Assembly: GCA_003615045.1 (NCBI GenBank)
Contig: ML014196.1
Span: 1 to 64,000 of the forward strand
DNA from: Caulochytrium protostelioides
Lineage: Eukaryota; Chytridiomycota; Caulochytriomycetes; Caulochytriales; Caulochytriaceae
DNA: 64,000 nt
Direction: 5' to 3'
The notes under the pieces are model-generated. The model saw only the letters and a list, made by a program, of their open reading frames with translations, did not search any database and had not been told where the DNA came from. Position numbers and translations under genes: made by a program. Positions 37,412 to 48,691 of the stretch are shown here, piece after piece. How positions within the stretch are numbered: position 1 is the first letter of the stretch; each line of letters begins with the position of its first letter.

Positions 37412-40400
37412 GCGGGCGACGACGACAACGACGGGGCCGGAGCGTCCGATCCGAGCGGCCACGCGAGCCGAGAAGGCGCGCGGCCGTTGACGGTCGTGCA
37501 GGCGCTGCTGGTGATTGTGCAGAACATGCCGCACGTGCTGCACGCCGCGAGCCCGACGGCGCTCCTCATCGAGTCGCTGCTCATCTACCTGGACTACCTG
37601 CCGCCGACGCGGCAGCTCGGGCAGCTGCGAACCGCCGGCGTGCTCGCCCTGGCGCTACGGCCGGCGTCCTACTCGTCGGGCATCATGCCGCAGCTCACGC
37701 ATCTCGCGCACGCATGCCTGCTGGCCGAAGGGATACCACTCACCGCGCTCGGCCCGACGCCCGCAGTGACGGCGCCCACGCCCGCGCCTACCACTGCCAC
37801 ATCGCCACCGCCGCCGCCGGATCCCTTTGCGGAACCCGAGAGCGCATCGTCGCCGCTCGGCGGCCCCGCGGCGCCCAATGTCGCGATGACGGCGGCCTCA
37901 CCACCCAAACCACTCCGCAGCCCGCGCCAGCGTCGATTTATACTCAGCTTTATGCTGGAGCTGCTGGGGATCGTGGAGCGGTTGTCGCCGGTGTTTGCGT
38001 CGATTACGTCGCCCGTCGAGTCGGCGCAGATTTACGAGTGCATCTGGGCGCTTCTGCACTACGCGCGGCACATCCATCTGCTGGACCCGACGGATCTGAA
38101 GACGCTGCACAGCGGCGAGGATGCGTCGAGCCATACGGTGTTCGAAGGCATGGCCGACCGGCTGTTCCCGCGCGTCCTGCACCTCGTGACCGCACTGCCA
38201 CAGCGCCACCTGCCCAAATGGCGCCTCGAGCAGCTCGTGCGGCAGTTCAACACGCCGCTCGTCTTCCATCCACGCCCGGCTCTGCGCGCTGCCAACTACC
38301 GGTTCCTCGCGCATGAAACAATGACGGCCGCGTTTCGCCAGGCCTCGTTCGTCGAGCCCGTCATGGCGCTCCTCATGGTCTCGCTCGGCGACCAAGACCC
38401 GGGCGCGCTGCAGGCTGCGCTGCATGCGCTCAATCAATTCTCGTGGCACCGGCTGCACAAGCATCTAATGATGTCCGTTGGCGAGATCATGGAAGTCCAC
38501 GGCATCACCTTCAAGGACACCCACCTCGACGGCGGCGATGGCGGCAATAGCGGCGGCGGCGGCGACAACACCAACAGCAAATCGCGGTCAGACCGGCGGA
38601 GAGGCGCGCCGTCCGCCGGAACGATGCCGGCCAAGCCGCCGCTCAAACATCTGCTTAACGTGGACGAAAGCGCGCCGCTGTCGTTCGAGGCGCGGCTTGT
38701 GATGGCGTATGATCAGTGCTTGACGGACTGGTTCACGTCCTTCACGACGAGCGGCGACGGCGTGTCGCTGCTGGAGCACGTGCTCGACCCGAGCCTGACA
38801 GCCCTGCTCTGGAATCTGTTCCTCAACGGGCAGCCCGTCGGGACCATCGAGACGAACCTCGCGAACCCGGACCTGTGGGCCTATGGTATCTGCTACCACC
38901 ACAGCCCGGCCTGGGCCACCCTGCTGCTAGCCAAAGGCGGCGCCCAGCCGGGTGTCGCGTGGAACGCCAACACGATTCCGTCGCGAATGCTCGCACAGGC
39001 CGCCGTCTCCAGCGCGCCAGCCGCCGCTGCCGCCGGCGGCATCGAGACGACGGCCGATACGGCGACGGCGATGCTGCCGAGCGCCGGCGGCCAGCGTCTC
39101 GGCAAAGTCCAGGTCGCTCTCGGCGGCGCCCTCATGCTTATCCCGCTGCTGGGCATCGCCGATGCGTCGCAGCGCCGCATCGGTCTGTACGCCCTGATTC
39201 GCTCATTGGTGCAGTCCAGCTCGCGGATCCCTTCGAGCGCGGTCAGCGTGTTGCTGAACATGGTGTTTAACAAGCTTCTGCCGCACAAGCACGCAGCATA
39301 CCAAGCCTCGGCGCTGGAGATCCTCCAGATCCTGGTGACCCTGAAGATCCCCAACCTGGGCGCCGCGATGGCGCCGGACAGCCTGGAGGTCGCGCTGGAC
39401 TACATCAACAACATTCCCAACGACGGGCTAAAGCGCGCAGCCCTGCGGCTGCTACAGGCCTGCCTGCTTATCTATCCGGACCTCTGCGCAAGCGAGGTCT
39501 ACCACGGGCAGATCGTCGACGCCCTGCGGGCGCAGATCACCGACGGCGGATCGTCCGTGGTTCGCAGCGCGTCGCTCATTCTGCCTCTCGCGGTCCGCGT
39601 CCTCACCGGCCCCCGCGTCGGCGGCCTCTATACAGCGCTTCAGATGGAGCTCGACGGTCTGCAGAAGCAGCGGACCGTCCTGACGGTCGATGTTGCGCTG
39701 AATCCGAGTAGCAACGGCAGCGGCGGCTTCCATAGCGGCGGCGGTAACGGTGGTAGCGGCAGCGGCAATGGCAGCGGCGAAGGCGACCACGTGAACCATG
39801 TGCCAGCCGCGTCGACCTCCGCATCCAGCACGCACCCGAACGAGGCCGGCGGACTGCGCCACCTCACCGCGGGCGACCCCAATGTCCGTGACCTGACCTT
39901 GCCACAAGTGCTGCGGCTGACGAAAGTGCTGCTCTCGGCGATCGGGCAACTCAATGAGTCTGAGATCGCGCTGCCGGTGATCTTTAGCCTGCTGCCGTAT
40001 CTGGGAGAGTCGGATGCTCTGCTGCGGGAGGCGGCGGTCGCGGCCTTGATAACGCAGGCGCGGCTCCAGGAGGATCGCATGGCGCGGCTGATCAAGTGGC
40101 TGCTGCTGCCATACTGCGCGGACCCCAACCGGCGAATTCGGTCGCTCGTGTCGCTCCACGTGCGCCTCGGGTGCCCGACGCCCGTCGAGCTGATGGCGCT
40201 CAAGTTCGTGCCGGACCCGAGCCAGCCGCTGCGCGCGCCGCCAACGCCCGGCGTCGACGAGCACGAAGCCGAGGGCTGGCCGTACGTATGCGAGAAGCAC
40301 GCATGGCTCGCGGTCAGCAGCCGCGCGCTCGACGCGATGGACGTCGAGACGTACCGGATCCTCAACCCGGTGCTGGGTGAGGCCGCGTACTGGGTGCTGC

Positions 40401-43400
40401 ACTACGGGTACGACATGGAGGACGATGCGGCGGGCGTCGCCGACGCCAAGCTGCCTGCGTTCTGGCCTGCGATCGTCTCCGAAGACATGATGGCGCACGT
40501 GCTGCGGCTCGGCAAGCTGATCGACCTGACGACGGTCGACCCGGTCCACGTGCCGAACCTGTTCTATTTTCTCTTTAAGATGGCGGAACAGCCCGTCATC
40601 TGCCCCGCGGTCGTGATGGTCCTCGCCGAGGCGCTGATGATGCACAACCAGTCCGAGAGCGGGATGCCGTTCGCGACGTTCTTCAGCAACCTATCGCAGG
40701 ATGCCCATCCGGGCAACGCGCCGACCATCGAGGCGTCCGTGCTCGGCATCATGCACATGGTCAAGCAGGACGCCTCGCTCGGGTTCCTCTCCAGCATGGT
40801 GAACCGCATCATGGCGAGCGTACTCCTCACCGACGGCGACCTGATGGCCATGATCGCTCTCGCGCCGCTCATCACCGAACACCTCACGCAGCGCATCCCT
40901 GTCTACCTCGACAAGCTCACACGCCTCCTCGTGAGTCCGCGTCACAGCACCCAGAAGCGCGTCCTAGCGTTTATGCTCGTCGTCGCGTGGGTCAGCCATC
41001 ATCTTCAGACCGAGGGCAGCAGCGGGTTCGGAGCCGACGCCGAATCGGCGGCGGCGGCCCAGCGCGGCCAGCCTGCCGGCGACGGCGCCAGCAGTGACGC
41101 GAGCGGCGAGTTCCGGCTGCGCGACGCCGGTCCAGGCGACGCTCTGGATCCGGTGCGCGTGCACCGCGAAGCCCTGCGCGCGATCCAGTTCTGGGTCACG
41201 AGCCCCGCGAACCAGACCGGCGACACGTACAAGCTGCTCAAGCCGCTGCTGCAGTCCGACCAGCCCCTGATCGCGCCACTGCGCGCAGAAATCCTCGCGA
41301 GCATCAAGCGCGAGGTCAAATCGATCCATCTCGGTCGCCGGTTCGCAAGCCTCAAGCCGTTCGACATCCTCCTCAGCCTCGTGAGCCCCAACGAGATGGC
41401 CTTCCTGATCCTCACCTACCTGACCGACCCCCACTGCAAGATCCGCGAGGCGGCCGTGGCCATTATAGAGGCCAAGGTCCAGGCCGCGGAGACGCTCACA
41501 GCGCTCGAGCCACTCGTGAATGCGATGATGCATCTCCACGGCGAGAACGTAATCCAGCTCAAGGAACGGTACCGCCACGATCTCTTTTTCCAGGAGCAGA
41601 CCATCGTTCAACGCGGCGCCCTGCCCTCGCTCGCGATGCATCTGCCTCACTTCGTCGACCCCGTCGGAAGCCACGTGGACGGCAACGACGACCTCGCCGG
41701 GGTCGGCGGCCCCGCCGAAATCGTCGATGCCAATGCCGTTGGGCCCGATGGCCATCCGTTCGACATGACGGTCGACGAAGCGCTGGAAGGGACCGGCAGC
41801 ATCAAGTACGACGTGCTCAACCTGGGCTTCCTGCGGTCCGCGCGGGCCGAGCACTTGATCCAGCGGTACCGCCTCGCCTCGCTCGGGTCGTTGCTGCTGC
41901 GTGGCAAGGACGGTCGTATCGCGGCCGTCGTCGCGAGTTCGACCGCGCTCCGACGGCGTCTGATGAAGCTGGACGACGACGACGACGACGACGGCAACAA
42001 CCACGACAACGACGACCCTCGAAGAGCGGCTCGACAGAGTGGCGCGAGCAGCCGCGACGCCTTGTCGGACGCGGCGCGGCGACTGCTGCAGATGAACGAG
42101 GAAGCCGCGGCGCTGGGCATCCAGCCGCCGTTCATGTGGCTCTTGGCGGCGGTCGCCGTGTGGCCGCAGGAGGCCAGCGAGCAGGCGCACTCGCTGATCA
42201 CTTCGGTCGAACAAAGTGTCGCGAGTGCACAGGTCTCGCGCGAGGGCACGCGGCTGCAACTGACGCGGCTGCAGTCGCTGACGCCGCTCGTGGCCGCAGT
42301 CCTCTTTGTCGCGGCCCAGGCCCCGCGCTTGGTCGCCGCCGAGGCCGCCGCGCTGGTCCCGCTGCTCACGGGCGCGGCAGCCACGTTTCAGACGTACCCG
42401 ATGCGGCTGCGCGACATGACGGAGACGCTGTTCCAGCGTACGGCCGATCTGCGGCAGCGCCTGATCAGCCGGCAGGAGGTGCTCTGGGAGCGCGCCCTCG
42501 ACGCGACGATTCTCTCGGAAGAGGACCTGCTGGCACGGGTCACGGCCGAGCAGGAGCAGGCCGACGCGCTCGCGGAGATCTTCAAGCTCGGCAAGATGGA
42601 CCGCACGCTCCAGGTGGAGAAGGAGCAGACCGCGCTGCAGAACGTGATGGCCGAGCTGGAGGAGCGGCTCGAGCTGAACAACGCGCTCTCGCTGGCGGCG
42701 ACGTCGACGGTCGGCGTGCTCGAGTGCGCCGTTGCGCTCACGCTGCCCACGCAGAACCAGACCACGATCGCGCCCGAGACGACGCGGCTGTGGCCGTTCT
42801 ACGTCGATGTGCTGAAGGAACAGCTGCACCGCGGCGTGCGACACCTCGCGATCGATGCGTTCTGCCTCAACGTCGAGTACCACGCGCTCGTGATGGCCTC
42901 CGGCAACACGGTCGCCATCGGGATGGACGGCATGCCGCTCCCGAAGACGGCGGCATCGCCGTCTAAGCTCAGCACCAACGCCGTCCGGTACCCGCTGTTC
43001 TGCCAGGAGGTCCAGAACTTCCTCGACCCGCTGCTCGGCGCCCTCGAGATGCGCATGAAGGATCTGTACCGCCGCAAGACCGACTACATCGTGACGCTTG
43101 GCCGGCTGTTCGCGTACCTGCGGCCCGACGCGCAGACCCGCTTCGCGCGCATCCTCATGGTGCAGTGGCAGGACCTCGACAGCCACGTGCGCGCCGAGAG
43201 CCTCACGGTCATGTCGCAGCTGGTCCAGCGCTTCCCGAAAGCTGTGCGGCCCTGGCTCGTCGCGCCCGCGCTGCCGACCGCCGACCCCGTCGGGCCGCGG
43301 CCCCGCGGGAGTCTCTCGGCCGCCGCGGGTGCAGGCGCGCACGCGTCAGGATTGCTGCCTGAAACGGCGGCCGCGCCGCTCGACGTCATTGGCAGTCTGT

Positions 43401-43492
43401 CGCGGCTGCTCGCCGACGAGACCTATGACCAGCGCGAGGCCGTCCTCAGCTTGCTGCATTTTATCTACCAGATCCGCGAGCAAGCGCCGTAG
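34475..43492 (+). CDS. giant HEAT/armadillo-type helical-repeat protein, function unassigned
   Basis: 3005 residues in one uninterrupted frame, starting at the first ATG that is followed by typical protein sequence (MADARRGSGAGAG). After a disordered N-terminus it is mainly alpha-helical, with many amphipathic helix pairs of HEAT/ARM character, such as LLHAWRLLIGVARRRD, LLREAAVAALITQARLQEDR and ILTYLTDPHCKIREAAVAII. Low-complexity inserts (poly-Gly, poly-Ala from a CTG run, Asp-rich patches) break the solenoid. Conserved-looking blocks include SVLLNMVFNKLLPHKHAAYQ, VHVPNLFYFLFKMAEQPVIC and LARVTAEQEQADALAEIFKL. No catalytic motif is visible. Such proteins usually act as trafficking, adhesion, ciliary or nuclear scaffolds. 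I cannot match it to a named family. The first 90 bp of the chosen CDS are Gly/Ala-rich, so the exact start is uncertain. Confidence 0.85.
37373..37410 (+). repeat. (GCT)n run encoding poly-alanine in the HEAT-type protein
   Basis: About 12-13 GCT/CTG triplets in the coding strand, read as alanine. A perfect triplet run in a coding region. Confidence 0.95.
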
Positions 43493-43921
43493 GCTATCAG
43501 TCGAGTGCCGCTCCTCCGATGGAGTGGATCTGCCAAAGGTCTTTCTGGTTTTCCACTGTTTTGATCGATGCGATCATGTCAATGATGTTGTTTTTATATG
43601 TAATGAGAGCAAGAAGGCGGTTGCGAATCACAAGCGAGGCCATGTAGAGCTGTCATGCGAGGCCCCCTCCGCCTCGCGTTGAGGTCCGCAGGGTCTCGTC
43701 TCGTCCGTTCCAGAACGGGGCCACGACGATAGGTGGAGAGAGAAGAGAAGGGCGGACGAGCAGCGCCAAGCGCGATCGGTGCGGCCGCGCCGAACAACGG
43801 CCAGACAATGAGCATCGCATCAGGCGGAGCCGATGCCGCATGGCACCGGGCCCCCCATACGTGGCATCGACCGGAAGGGGTCGAGAGCCGGCGACGGCTG
43901 ATCCACCGGGTCCGTTAGCGC
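43493..43921. other. intergenic between convergent genes, no gene seen
   Basis: About 430 bp between two convergent stops. The first 150 bp are AT-richer (TTGTTTTTATATGTAATG near 43585-43602) and plausibly hold the 3' end of the HEAT-protein transcript. No ORF is supported. Confidence 0.4.
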
Positions 43922-44368
43922 TTAGTAGGTGACCTCGATGCCCATCGACTTAGCTTGGCCGAGGATGGACGACGCGACCTTGCGTAGCGGCTGGTGCTCA
44001 AACGCCGGGTCGGCCTGCTTGATTTTGGCGATCTCGTAGATGTGCTTGAGGCTGAGGGTCGCAACGACCTCGGAGCCCGGGTTCTTGGCGCCCTGTGTGA
44101 TGCCCGCGGCCTGCATCAGCAGATACGCGGCCTGCGGCGCGGTCACGCGGTAGTCGTACGACTTGTCAGGCTGCACGCGGATCTTGGTCGGCAGCGGCAC
44201 GCCGGGCAGGTAGTGGGCGGTGCGCGCGTTAAATGACTTGCAAAAGTCCATACTCTTGATGCCGCGCTGGCCGAGCGCCGGACCCACGGGCGGCGTCGGC
44301 GCGGCCTTGCCGGCCGGCACCAGCAGCCGAATCAGGTGCGTCGTCGTCGACGCGGCGGCCTTCGACAT
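43922..44368 (-). CDS. MRPL11: mitochondrial large-subunit ribosomal protein uL11m
   Basis: 148 residues, the normal length for uL11. After a very short N-terminus (MSKAAASTTTHLIRLLVPAG) come the family landmarks: AGKAAPTPPVGPALGQRGI, the hallmark proline-rich loop that follows the first strand; then MDFCKSFNART, PTKIRVQPDKSYDY, and the C-terminal rRNA-binding region GAKNPGSEVVATLSLKHIYEI and ASSILGQAKSMGIEV. The bacterial-type sequence of the loop, not the cytosolic Rpl12 type, points to the mitochondrial protein. It binds the GTPase-associated centre of large-subunit rRNA with the stalk proteins. The start ATG (44366-44368) is well placed. No long targeting presequence is visible, as in some fungal homologues. 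Confidence 0.93.
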   Translation of the reverse strand: MSKAAASTTTHLIRLLVPAGKAAPTPPVGPALGQRGIKSMDFCKSFNARTAHYLPGVPLPTKIRVQPDKSYDYRVTAPQAAYLLMQAAGITQGAKNPGSEVVATLSLKHIYEIAKIKQADPAFEHQPLRKVASSILGQAKSMGIEVTY

Positions 44369-45649
44369 CGTGGGCGATATCCCGACAGCGAGTCAATGAG
44401 GAGCAGCGGATGTCGAGCGTCGTCTTCGTCTTCGTCGTGGTAAAGGGCCGCGATGCGGGAGCGCGGGAGAGCCCTATTGTCTGTGCGAGAGTTTAGTGCA
44501 GGAGAAGTCGAGCCAGGCGCGAGCAGAGGAGATGGTATGAATGGCTGGGACGGCTATTCGCGAGCGTCATGCTACTATGATGTTGTACGAGCAGTGGACG
44601 CGAGTCCGTATCGTCATCATGTTCGCTATCGTTGATGACCTCCGATGAACTCCGACAGGGGCCGCGTCGTGCACCCGTCGGGTGGGGGGGGCGCTGGCCA
44701 TGCTGGGGCGCTGCCCCAACCTACCCCCGTGAATGTGGGTCGAGCGAACGAGCGAGCGCCACATCACGCGAAGGGACGCCCGTTCAGCTCACTGGTTCAT
44801 TGGTTCTTGGCCATCCTGCCAACCTAACAAATAACCGCATTCACACGTATGACCACCTACAACAGCAGACGCGCCGTCGATGCTCGTTTACTGGCACCCG
44901 CGGATGGACTCGCTGCAAAGGTGTGCCCTGCGAGGCCAGCGAACACCATGAAAAGGACCTGAAAGGCGCCGTCACTTCGATTGAAAAGCACGAGGATGTA
45001 TACCGCATCGTATGCCGCCATACGCTCGTTATCAAGCCATGCGGTACCGACCATGTCGGACAACGTGATAAGCAGCGGATCGGCGTTGGTGGTCCATGGG
45101 GCAGCCCAGCAGGTGGCAGAGGGGCCGCCAGAGGGGCCTGAGCCGCGAATTCTCGCGCCGCGGTCGTGAAGGCGAAGCCCGTGGGTGGCGGCGGCGGCAT
45201 TCAAAGCGGCGACGGCGCCTCCAGCCCACGCGCCTCCGTGCCCGCCGCGACTTGTGCAAGTGCCAAGGGGCAAAGAGCCAAGGCACACGGCAGGAACACA
45301 TGAGGCGCCACGGGGCGACGGGGTGGCCCTTCCGGGCCTCCTGGCGATGCCGCTTCGTTGAGAGGAGTGCGATACGAGCGGCGGGGGGCGGCGGCAGCGA
45401 GCCTGCTGTTGAATGATCCGACGTGACGCTCGTCGATGGCATACTCGGCATACATCCGCTTTACCGACGCTCGATGCTGCCTCTGCCGCTGCGACGGCCC
45501 TCTGCTTCTGCCGCCCGCATCTCGTGATCGCCCTCCGACGCGTCCACCGCCTCGTCCGCTTGTTTCTGCATATACCGCTGCTGCGCTCTGTCCCCGCGCC
45601 CTCTCCGACCAGCGCCGCTCCTCGCGCTTTCCGGCGCCGCCGCGACGCC
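44369..45649. other. divergent intergenic region, no gene seen
   Basis: About 1.3 kb between divergent uL11m and Vma9 genes, containing both promoters. An AT-richer stretch lies at 44560-45010. Several short open frames exist but none has a recognisable domain or a convincing composition. The region immediately upstream of Vma9 is pyrimidine-rich (CTCTGCCGCTGCGAC..., CCGCGCCCTCTCC). Confidence 0.4.
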
Positions 45650-45874
45650 ATGAACGACTTCATCCCGATCCTCGTGACGCTGCTCCTGTTCGGCGGCGGC
45701 GGGTACGGCGGCTGGTTCGCCATTAAGCCGGGGCCGGACCAGGTCGTCTGGCGCACCGCCCTCGTGCTCACCCTCGTGTGCACGTGGCTGATGTGGGCGA
45801 TCACCTTCGCGGCGCAGTCGCATCCCCTGATGGTGCCCGAGCGGCCCTTTGGCCCGACCCGCCACAGCAACTAG
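45650..45874 (+). CDS. VMA9: V-ATPase subunit e (Vma9-type, V0 sector)
   Basis: A 74-residue protein with two hydrophobic helices, residues 4-24 (FIPILVTLLLFGGGGYGGWF) and 33-54. The short link is KPGPDQVVWRTALVLTLVC, then LMWAITFAAQSHPLMVPERP. The pattern W-R-T/S-x-x-x-L-T-L...LMWAITF...Q-x-HPL-x-x-P is the defining signature of subunit e and matches fungal Vma9 in length (about 73). It is a V0 membrane subunit required for assembly of the proton pump on vacuole and Golgi membranes. The ORF is open further upstream without a better start, so the ATG at 45650 that gives the family length is used. Confidence 0.92.
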   Translation: MNDFIPILVTLLLFGGGGYGGWFAIKPGPDQVVWRTALVLTLVCTWLMWAITFAAQSHPLMVPERPFGPTRHSN

Positions 45875-46130
45875 ACGGCGTCCCTCTCGGATGGCCCACG
45901 GCAGTCACTCGGCAGCCGCCAGTCATCGGCGACCGGCCGACCAGCCTTCGGTGGCAGCAGTCACTCGTCCGCGGCAGCAGCGATGCTGACGACAGATGCG
46001 CGAGCCGGCAGCACGCGATGGCGGCGACCGCTATCGTGGATGTGGGTTCCGTGTTTGTCGTTTCTTTTTTTTTGATCGTCTGTAAATAGAATCGTTCTTT
46101 TCGCCAATCCCCCTGCGCAAGCGGCGCCCT
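45875..46130. other. short convergent intergenic region
   Basis: About 255 bp between the convergent Vma9 and Bud32 stops. A T-rich run (TTTCTTTTTTTTTGATCG, 46059-46076) and TGTAAATAGAATCG at 46081-46094 are likely transcript-end signals on one or both strands. Confidence 0.4.
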
Positions 46131-46985
46131 TCACCCGAAGGCGACGCGCTTGCGGCCGCGCAGCCGCACCGTCTCGAAGCGGCGGCGGATGTAGGGGCCC
46201 TGGCGCGCCTGGCCGACGTAGGTATCAAGCGCCCGCCAGAACACGCCGAGCGCTTCGGGGTGCGTGCTCGTGAACGTCCGGTAGAGGACGTTGAGGTCGA
46301 CGGCCTTGTCCTCGAGCAGATGCGACATCCACGATAGCCCAAAGTCGATGAGGACGACGCCGCCGTCGGGGCCGTCGGGGCCATCGGACGCCGTTGCCGC
46401 AGCGTCTTCCCGCGATGCGGCTGATGCCGCCGCCGCCGGCGGCGTCGCTGTCGGCGAGACGGTCGAATCCGTCGTCGGCGCCCAGAGATGCCCGTGGCGC
46501 AGCATCATATTGGAGGTGGTCAGATCGCCATGGATAACGTCCGCGTCGTGCATCAGCGCGAGCGCCATCCCGAGGGCGTCGGCGGCGCGGCGGAGGAGCG
46601 GCGAGAGCTGCGCGGCGGTCGTCTGCGCCTCGTCGCGCGCCGCGGCCGCTGCGGCCACGGCCTCCGACTCGCTGACCTCCATCGCGCTGACGTCCGCCGC
46701 CTCGGCCGCTGCCCCCGCCTCGGCCGCGTCCGCCTCGCTCTCACGCTCGTCGTCGTCGGCTGGCAGCGCGGCGCTCGCGTCCTGCGCCGCTGCCGCTTGG
46801 GACGGCCGCACAGCGGGCGCCGCGGGCGGCGGGCCCCACCGCCGCAGCCACGCGCCGAACGAGCAGCCCGGCACGTCTTCCATGTAGACGATGCGGTTCT
46901 CGATGTCGAGCAGATACACGGTCGGCGCGGTTGCGACCAGTCCGCACGGCAGCGGCGTCGGCGCCGCGGACCCGGGCGCCGCCAC

Positions 46986-47031
<46 letters not shown>

Positions 47032-47387
47032 GCGCTCATCCCGGGCGCCTTGAGCCGGACGGGATTGGGAGCCGGCACGAGCCCTGTCGCCTTGGCGGCG
47101 AGCGACGCGCGCTGGACGCGCTGCAGCGCGCGGGCCTCCTGGACCATGCGGCGGCGTGTGAGCCGCTCGTCGAGCGACGCGTGGCGGTAGGCTTTGGGCA
47201 GGCGCTCCTTGGCGATGACGGTCGCGGGCGGCGCGGGCGGCGCGGCGGCCGTGGGCGCCGGGAGCGGCAGCATGGGGGCGAAGGACGGACCGAAGGGCAG
47301 GCGGTAGACGCGGGCCTCGGCACCCTGCTTGATCAGCCGCGCTTCGGCGGGTGCCATGGCGGGAGGCGGCGCGGTCGTAGTCGGCAT
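46131..47387 (-). CDS. BUD32: Bud32/PRPK-type atypical kinase of the KEOPS (tRNA t6A) complex
   Basis: 418 residues from ATG 47385-47387. It has the compact piD261/Bud32 kinase plan. The N-lobe opens with LIKQGAEARVYRLPFG. The conserved basic segment is VIAKERLPKAYRHASLDERL with the ATP-binding Lys, followed by RRRMVQEARALQR. The catalytic loop is HDADVIHGDLTTSNMML, then LIDFGLSW (DFG motif) and KAVDLNVLYRTFTSTHPE. The basic C-terminal tail RRFETVRLRGRKRVAFG is a family hallmark. Bud32 acts with Kae1, Cgi121 and Pcc1 as an ATPase/kinase needed for threonylcarbamoyl-adenosine on ANN-decoding tRNAs. The family is normally about 230-260 residues. Here two Ala-rich insertions, one from a 14-unit GCT run, enlarge it. 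All catalytic residues are present. Confidence 0.92.
46987..47030. repeat. (GCT)14 run encoding low-complexity residues in BUD32
   Basis: About 14 perfect GCT/CTG triplets on the plus strand, read on the minus strand as (GCA)n poly-alanine in the Bud32 N-lobe insertion. Confidence 0.95.
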
Positions 47388-48178
47388 CGCGGCTCGGATC
47401 AGGTCAACGGCACCGGTGCCGCTGCACTCAAGGGAAAGGAGACGACGGCCGGCCGTCGATCGCTCTTGTATTCCTCGACCTTCATCTACACATGTCCGTA
47501 TGCTTCCATGCTCCTAGGCGCGTCGGCGCGTCGGCGCGCGCCCACAAGACGTCGATGCCAAGACGGGGCTCGGAAGACCATGTTGAAGACGGGATCGCTC
47601 GCCAGGCTGGCATGGCAGCGAAACGCCGGAAGCCGGTCGCGCACGCGCGGACCACGTGCGCGACGGCCGCTACGAACCACCGCGCCGGTCGCGGGGCGCT
47701 TGGGCGGGGCGGGGTTTGGCGGAGGTGCTGAGAGCGGTGGGGGGCCTGGCGGCCGCTACCCTCGCAGCGCCACCCGCTATCCTCCCAGCCCATCGTCATT
47801 GCGCAACCGCAAAACCGACCTCTCCCGTATCACAGGCTTGCGACTCATCCGAACCACTATCGACGCATCGGCGAGCTGCAATACGCCACCGTCGGAGCGC
47901 GGCCCGATAGCTCTCGACCATACACGTCGTGCGGATGCGCTGACGACGCTGAGGACCGCATCGACAAAAACTCCGCCATCGATGCTCCGAGCCCTTGCTT
48001 GCCGATCCCGCATCCACCGAAACCCCCTGGGTACCTACGACCTACTCCACGCACCGCACCAGCGCAGCGAGACTTTCCTACTCTTTTGCCACACTTGCTT
48101 GCCTGCTCGCCTCCCCTCGTGGCAGCCACCCGCGCTTTCTGCGGTATTTCCTGAGCGCCGCGCGCGTGGGCGATCACA
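47388..48178. other. divergent intergenic region, no gene seen
   Basis: About 790 bp between the divergent BUD32 and RPC17-like genes, containing both promoters. A direct CGTCGGCG duplication is at 47520-47536. Otherwise I see no features, and open frames are shadows. Confidence 0.4.
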
Positions 48179-48691
48179 ATGAAGCACGTGGTGAACCCGC
48201 ACGCGGCGCTGCTGTGCAACTACGAAGTGTTCCAGCTCGTACGGCCCGACAGTCCCGCGCACGGCGCGACAGGCGGCGATGCCGCGGCCGTGCCATCGGC
48301 GACGCGGCGCGAGCCGGCCGCCGACTTCGAGGATCTGCGCAGCGTGCAGTACCACCTGTACCACTACTTCATGGCGGGCCAGCCGTGCGCCGTCCAGACG
48401 GCGGAGCAGGTCGCCGCGTTCATGCGGGAGAGCGCCGCGTGGGCCATCACGAAGGCCGAGCGGCTGCAGCTGCTGAACGCGCGGCCCAAGAACATGGTCG
48501 AGCTGCACACGATGATTGAGGAGTGCGAGGAGCGGTTCACGGACGAGCAGCGCGAGACGATGCTCCGCGTGATCCTCACCACTCTCGCCGAGCCGGTGAC
48601 GCCCCAGCCGGCCGATGCAGCCGCGCCGCAGGACGCCGCGGCCGCCAAGGCTCATGCCGCCGCGGCCGCCACCGCGGCGACGCTTCCCTAG
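48179..48691 (+). CDS. RPC17: RNA polymerase III subunit C17/Rpc9 (CRCP homologue, Rpb4-like)
   Basis: 170 residues. N-terminal MKHVVNPHAALLCNYEVFQLV is the typical start of the Rpc17/CRCP family (a buried NxxAxLLxxxEVxxLL helix). It is followed by DLRSVQYHLYHYFMAGQPCA and a helical HRDC-like domain. Helix motifs ITKAERLQLLNARPKNMVEL and EECEERFTDEQRETMLRVIL match the family. The protein pairs with Rpc25 to form the stalk of RNA polymerase III, used for tRNA and 5S transcription. An Ala/Glu-rich tail of about 40 residues is additional. The start ATG (48179) leaves the N-terminal motif whole. Confidence 0.88.
   Translation: MKHVVNPHAALLCNYEVFQLVRPDSPAHGATGGDAAAVPSATRREPAADFEDLRSVQYHLYHYFMAGQPCAVQTAEQVAAFMRESAAWAITKAERLQLLNARPKNMVELHTMIEECEERFTDEQRETMLRVILTTLAEPVTPQPADAAAPQDAAAAKAHAAAAATAATLP

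Noticed and set aside
40964-43342. 792-residue ORF antisense to the giant HEAT-type protein
   Set aside because: Composition (Arg/His/Leu-rich) is that of a GC-rich antisense shadow; the opposite strand has clear helical-repeat protein sequence.
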